From assembly GCF_910596095.1 (NCBI RefSeq), contig NC_056546.1, positions 13,955,425 to 14,019,424 on the forward strand: a stretch of DNA of 64,000 nt, given 5' to 3'. Shown piece by piece: positions 59,172-64,000 of the stretch. The position numbers and the translations under genes were made by a program. The DNA comes from Thunnus maccoyii. Taxonomy: Eukaryota > Chordata > Actinopteri > Scombriformes > Scombridae. How positions within the stretch are numbered: the stretch's first letter is position 1; each line of letters begins with the position of its first letter. The notes under the pieces were generated by a model. The model saw only the letters and a list, made by a program, of their open reading frames with translations. It had not been told where the DNA came from and ran no database searches.

Positions 59172-61499
59172 AATCACTCTGATAACTCAATTAAGATGCA
59201 ACAGACAGTAGGGTTAATTTAGTTAAGATGGCTAGACAATATCCAATCCTCATTTGCATGAATAAACTACAGATAGGGCAGCTCCTTATTTGCACTCATT
59301 AATTGATGCTCAGTGTCCCTTCAGACAACACAAAACTCTTCAGAGAGAGTCCTGAAGCATAATGAATTACAATAAAAAGTACTTGAGAATGAGACACAGA
59401 GTTCCTGAATGACCTAGGTCGAGAAATAAAGACTAACAAATATTCAAGACAAAAATAATCAGGTATACTGATGATCTATTGTCAACCTTTCTATAGGATC
59501 TGGGTCTATTCTGAAAAAGGTCAAATTATGCATATATACTCAGCTGATGAGGCACAATGAGCGCTTGAATGGGCCTCCAGTGAACAGAAAGGCTAATTGC
59601 TTGTGGCTGTGATGCATGTGCAGTGAAACGGAAGTAAACCTGTTTGCATTTGTGTAAAGCACCGGTGAAATGACGTGATTGCTCTCGGTGCCACCGGTGT
59701 CTGGAGAAGGGCGTCCACCTGTGCTGCCGCCGTGGGGTCAGAGACGTTGTGACCCCCCCGCCCCCATTAGAGTCAGGGACGTGGCACCAGCCGGCGGCCC
59801 GCCCCACTCATCAGATTACCGCACCATGGAGAAACGGATCCTGTTTCTATTGATCTGCATAGGAAAAGGGCTGAGCTGGATGGTTAGAGAGGTGAAATTT
59901 AAAGCGCAGAGGTGCTTTGAAGGACAGTGGGAGAGAGAGAGCAAGAGAGAGAGAGAGAGGGCCTTTTGATGATGGGAGGATGGGGATGCAACACTGGACT
60001 TGAGAGAGCCGGAGCTTGAATCTAAAGTAAACTTTGCTGCTGCTCAAGCTTTGTGCCCTATGAACTTTTGCTTCCCTTGACAGAGATAAAAGAAAATATG
60101 ATGGTTTTTTAATTAGCTGAGGCTGCTTTGGCTTCATTAGAAAGTTTAGGTATCTGCATTTAGAGAGAAGCACAAGAAAACAAATCTTTTCAGAAAAATA
60201 TATAAAGCCTTTATGTTAGTGGCTTAAACAGACTATTAACTGCACTGTTTGTTGAACAGGTGTTCCTTAGAGGTGCTTCATCTCGTTAAAAGTCTCACAG
60301 AAAGCTTACATTTATACCTTTTCACCTCTGTGAGTTCTGAAAACAGGTTTGCATTGTTTGTGCTCAGCTGCTGATGCACATTTGTTTTATTCAAATCTCT
60401 CCAAGGTTGCCACATCGGGGCACTTTCACTTTTTGTGCATAAGCCTACTGTACATACCATTATGTGCAATGATATATCTAATTGTTTTATTGTTGTTAAC
60501 AGTACAAACAACCTATTTCCTCAACACACTGCTCAGTCAGTCACGAATTCACTAATTCAACACCAGTATTGTGGGAACATTAAGTGATAGACCTTTTTTC
60601 CTGCAGAGCAGAGGCATGACACCTTGTTGTTGTTTGCCTGGGTTGATCTTTTAATCCGCCACAAGAGGGCAGCTGTGATCTTTTAGTACACCAACTGTCT
60701 CTGCCTAGTGTTGTTCACATGCTTGTCAGGAAAAAATGCTCTTTGACCACCACACCAAAAACACCTTTCCTTACAGCCAAAGAAATCTCATTGCTCTTCA
60801 CTTTTTGTCCACACTGCCAGCTTGTGACTCCCCACTCTCAGCACAGTAATTGCTGTTTTAGCCTCAGTAACTATTCATCCTGTCAGATTGTCCTTGGCAG
60901 TTTATCCTCCTCTGAATTTGTCCAGAGCGCATCAGGCCAAATGCTGTTCGCTGAGCTTCAGATGACTCATTGGGATAATGTGGACAGACAAGAGCGGCGC
61001 TCAGAGTCGACACACACACACACACAAGATTAGATGAGGAATGTGGAGCTGCTGTGAAGAGTTGTGAGCCTTAGCAGCTGTTGCTGGTGGTGTCTGACAT
61101 ACTGTAAGGTTATCATGCTTTGCCTTTAGCACCTTCACTTGGTCCAGTTTTTAATCTGTCACACACACTCACACTCACTCACACACCCAGACACACACAC
61201 ACATTGAGAAAAGTGGGATTACTTTTTACCACTTTGACATGCTTTGTATTGCCTAAAGTCAATTGTTTTGGTTCAAATCCACACTAATAGTTTCAAATAT
61301 TTCCTGATTTTTGCACTTTTGTCCAAATTGACAAAAACTTACAAGTACTCCAACACAATACAAGCGGTGCAGCCTCTGTTCCCCAATAGATGACAAACAT
61401 GTTGTTTATTTTTACACTGAGGTTCATTAAGTTTCCATCACCTTCAACATCCATTAAGGCTCCGGTGCTCATCTATTTGTAACTCAGCAGCCTCAGGGC

Positions 61500-61739
61500 G
61501 TCAGGACCAGTTACTGAGGTATGATGACATGGTTCTCCGAGCAGTGGCTTTCTCACTGAGTCCATTATTCATGTGAGACGAGCGCAGTTCTCTCTGGAGT
61601 GGCAGACTGCACTGTGCCACAGATTCCTGTAGGCGCCCTTCTCGACATGCGCTCTCTCCGGGTCTCAGCCTGACGCACTCGGGGAGGACGGTCCTCCGCT
61701 GTCACAGCACCGAGGGAGGGAAGGAGCGAGGGAGGGAGG

Positions 61740-61770
<31 letters not shown>

Positions 61771-62043
61771 AACTTTGCGTGACTGTGGCTGAGACGCTTT
61801 ATGGGCTCACCTTGGCAATCGCGGCATCCACCGAGCATACCTTCGCTTAAATTCCCAACATCCGCTTTGTGACGGACTGTGACGGAGGAATCCCCCCCTC
61901 AGGAGAGACAGGGGCTGCATCCTCCGAAGCTGTTGATGCCGGATAAAGTTTATGAGCAGCGTGGCAGAGGAGCGAGGATAAAGACTAGACTGCAGACATT
62001 TCGATAAACTTACTGGGGAAGTCGCTCGTAGCCACCAAGTGAA
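61500..62043 (+). promoter_or_regulatory. prkg1: Probable promoter/5' UTR of prkg1 beta transcript
   Basis: CpG-rich (GCGCTCTCTCCGGGTC, CTGACGCACTCGGGGAGG) with a GA-rich tract at 61712-61769 (GAGGGAGGG then GAGAGA), a common feature of TATA-less promoters. Ends at the beta ATG (62044). Confidence 0.5.
61712..61769. repeat. GA-rich purine tract
   Basis: GGGAGGGAAGGAGCGAGG followed by a GA run; about 270 bases upstream of the beta start codon. Confidence 0.9.
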
Positions 62044-62348
62044 ATGGGCACCTTGCGCGACCTCCAGTACGCGCTCCAGGAGAAGATTGAGGAGCTGCGC
62101 CAGAGGGACGCGCTCATCGACGAACTGGAACTGGAACTCGACCAGAAAGACGAGCTTATACAGAGACTACAGAACGAGCTGGACAAATATCGCTCCGTTA
62201 TCAAACCGGCAACCCAGCAGGTCCACAAGCAGAATGAGCTGCATGAGCAGCAGCGGACGAAGAGACAGGCAATCTCGGCTGAACCCACTGCCTTCGACAT
62301 CCAGGATCTTAGCCATGTCACCCTACCTTTCTACCCCAAAAGCCCACA
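62044..62348 (+). CDS. prkg1: cGMP-dependent protein kinase 1, beta-specific first exon (partial gene)
   Basis: Encodes the beta isoform N-terminus, 101 codons plus two bases, ending at donor GTAGGT (62349). [20 protein letters not shown] is the near-invariant start. The coiled coil (about residues 4-52) has the leucine/isoleucine heptads [10 protein letters not shown] and [18 protein letters not shown], and in the known enzyme determines dimerisation and partner choice (for example IRAG). The pseudosubstrate KRQAISAEP is at about residues 75-83, followed by [20 protein letters not shown]. The exon ends in phase 2, the same as the alpha exon, so both can join the same downstream exon. The usual mammalian insert after the zipper is slightly shorter here. 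Confidence 0.97.
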
Positions 62349-62533
62349 GTAGGTGTCCATATTATAATCTCACAATATTCACTTTTAATAACGACATCTT
62401 GTATTAGTTGCTGCACTCAAGTATGAATTAATTCACCCTTAGTCACCTTTCCGATTGCTGTGCGTAATGTTACGTATGGCGCAGCAGGTACGGTACCTGT
62501 AGCACATAAGGAGGATGAGGTGTTGCTCTACAA

Positions 62534-62557
62534 AACACACACACACACACACACACA
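62534..62557. repeat. CA microsatellite
   Basis: AC run of about 24 bases. Confidence 0.9.
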
Positions 62558-62854
62558 TAGACACGCAGTGCGTAAAGGGGGAAATGTCATGACGCCTTCA
62601 ACTATAGGAAAATGAGATGAAAAATGATCAGGAAACAATCATGACAGTTATTAATAAGATTAATCAGCTGTCCAGCAGTCCAGTGGTAGCCGGACAGTCC
62701 AATAATTGGCTAAGATGAGAGAGGAATGAAATATCATCCAGTCAAAGGGGATTATAGGTTTAGAGAGCTGGTGGTGGTAGCTCAGTGTAATATACCTTTG
62801 CTTATCTTATACAAGCTGTGATCAAAATTAAGATTTCTGTATTATCATTTCTCA

Positions 62855-63152
62855 GCACTCACATACATTGAAACAAAATGAATCCTCTGCATTTGACCCA
62901 TCCTATACGTTAGGAGCATTGGACAGCCATGGTGCAGCAACCGGGGACCAACTCCAGTGCCAGTAGTCAGGGGCACTGACAGGAGTTTTAGCCCTAACAT
63001 ACATGTCTTTGATGGTAGGAGGAAACCAGAGCACCCGGCAGAAACCCACACAAACACATGGAGAACATGTATCCACACAGAAAGGACCTGGGATGGCCTT
63101 CTTGTTTTCTTGCTGTGAGGCATCAGTGCTAACCACTGAGCCGCCCATACAT
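62855..63152 (-). repeat. SINE-like dispersed repeat
   Basis: Reading the minus strand it begins GGCTCAGTGGTTAGCAC and continues GATGCCTCACAGCAAGAA, CCTTTCTGTGTGG, TTCTCCATGTGTTTGTGTGG and TGGGTCAAATGCAGAGGATT. This sequence series is a very common repeat of fish and other animals, related to tRNA-headed SINEs. Diverged copy, no coding role. Confidence 0.65.
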
Positions 63153-64000
63153 ATTCTGTGACAGCCAGTCTTAACAGGCTCTCTGTGCATGTTAACCTTA
63201 TGATTTGTTTAGAGCTAATCTCTCTCTCTTTTCGAACTCTCAAGCACCCTTTTCCTGCTCAACCTGGTCTGCAACGTCAGGCCAGTCTCTCAAACTGAAG
63301 CTGGCATTAGAAAAGTGACTCTGTTTTAAATTAACCCACTTATCTGCTGAGTTTGAACTTTAAGGTTGTGTTATTATGAATCAATACTTACCCCTGTGGT
63401 GGTCGGGAAGAATATCTACCCTTCATTCTGCAAGCACACTGAAATGTGGAAATTTGGATATATTCAATACATAATCAAAACTAAATCCAGCTTTGAAATG
63501 CAGAAATGGACGTCACTTAACATAGGCACGAAGGTGTTCGATTTAAATTATTGGTATATTATCTACTTTTAACCCCAGTAAAGCATTTGATAAAATGTTT
63601 CTTTTGTCGTCATGGTGTTTTAGACTAAAATGAAAAACAAGGAAAGGAAAAAAAACAACACTGCACAGTTTGCAGATAGATCACATGTGTCATATGAATG
63701 GCATTATGCTCTCGACACGCAGACAAAGAAAGCTCCAAAGATTTCATCAAAGGAGATTCAAATATGAAGGGGGGTTATTTATTTGAGTAGGAACAGGCCA
63801 TTAGTCTTTGTTATACCTGTCAGCTGTGTAGAAAACACACAAAAAGCCAAATCTTTTCTTGTGTTTGTTTTATTTGTCTCACAGTCATAAATAAACGCGA
63901 GACCCTGGACGCTGGGCTTGGAATGTCAGATAAGGACAACACACTAGAGTGACCGTTTCATTATGATTATCGTCCTCATCCTAAAGCTTTTGCTGTATAT

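Larger units (their letters stand above)
58230..61500 (+). other. prkg1: prkg1 intron between alpha and beta first exons
   Basis: No coding exon seen. It contains the CA runs 58412-58517 and 59122-59159 (the latter followed by GA) and a short CA run at 61011-61026. The beta promoter lies at its right end. Confidence 0.5.
62349..64000 (+). other. prkg1: prkg1 intron after the beta exon (to window end)
   Basis: No further coding exon is seen. Contains a CA run (62534-62557) and a SINE-like repeat on the minus strand. Confidence 0.5.

Noticed and set aside
1..64000. CRISPR arrays, bacterial operons, viral genes, tRNA and rRNA genes
   Set aside because: None found. Repeats are microsatellites or transposon remnants, and genes are spliced vertebrate genes.

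Overview
The window is vertebrate nuclear DNA, almost certainly from a ray-finned fish (teleost, probably percomorph). The evidence is spliced genes with GT..AG introns, long AT-rich introns, CA/TG microsatellites, and dispersed repeats typical of teleosts: Tc1 and hAT elements and L2-like LINE fragments. No bacterial, viral or CRISPR features were seen.

Layout. (1) 1-900: probable first two coding exons and CpG-rich 5' end of an unidentified minus-strand gene that leaves the window on the left. It starts with a short basic N-terminus followed by a membrane anchor. (2) 2387-7615 and 11241-14635: two complete five-exon copies of a multiple inositol-polyphosphate phosphatase gene (minpp1), in tandem on the minus strand. 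The left copy (A, 478 codons) keeps both catalytic motifs, RHGTRYP and HAE. The right copy (B, 462 codons) keeps RHGTRYP but has HAS instead of HAE, and its C-terminus is altered by a short out-of-frame insertion. A LINE 3' fragment lies directly behind it. (3) about 17.1-42.3 kb: sgms1 (sphingomyelin synthase 1) on the plus strand. It has a probable non-coding first exon near 17.5 kb, an intron of about 18.7 kb, five coding exons at 36524-40006 (410 codons) and a 3' UTR of about 2.3 kb. (4) 42.3-57.5 kb: intergenic, repeat-bearing, no gene recognised. (5) 57973-62348: the two alternative first coding exons of prkg1 (cGMP-dependent protein kinase I), alpha then beta, on the plus strand. The shared exons lie beyond the right edge.

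Minpp1 hydrolyses inositol polyphosphates, Sgms1 makes sphingomyelin and diacylglycerol in the Golgi, and the Prkg1 alpha/beta N-termini choose dimerisation partners and cGMP affinity of the kinase. The genes are neighbours, not a pathway unit.

Most notable points: the apparent loss of the catalytic proton donor in minpp1 copy B; the patchwork of near-identical and diverged segments between the two copies, which suggests gene conversion; a MITE that abuts the exon 2 splice donor of copy A; and the close spacing (about 4 kb) of the two prkg1 first exons. I found no convincing wholly new system. All splice sites were called by eye.
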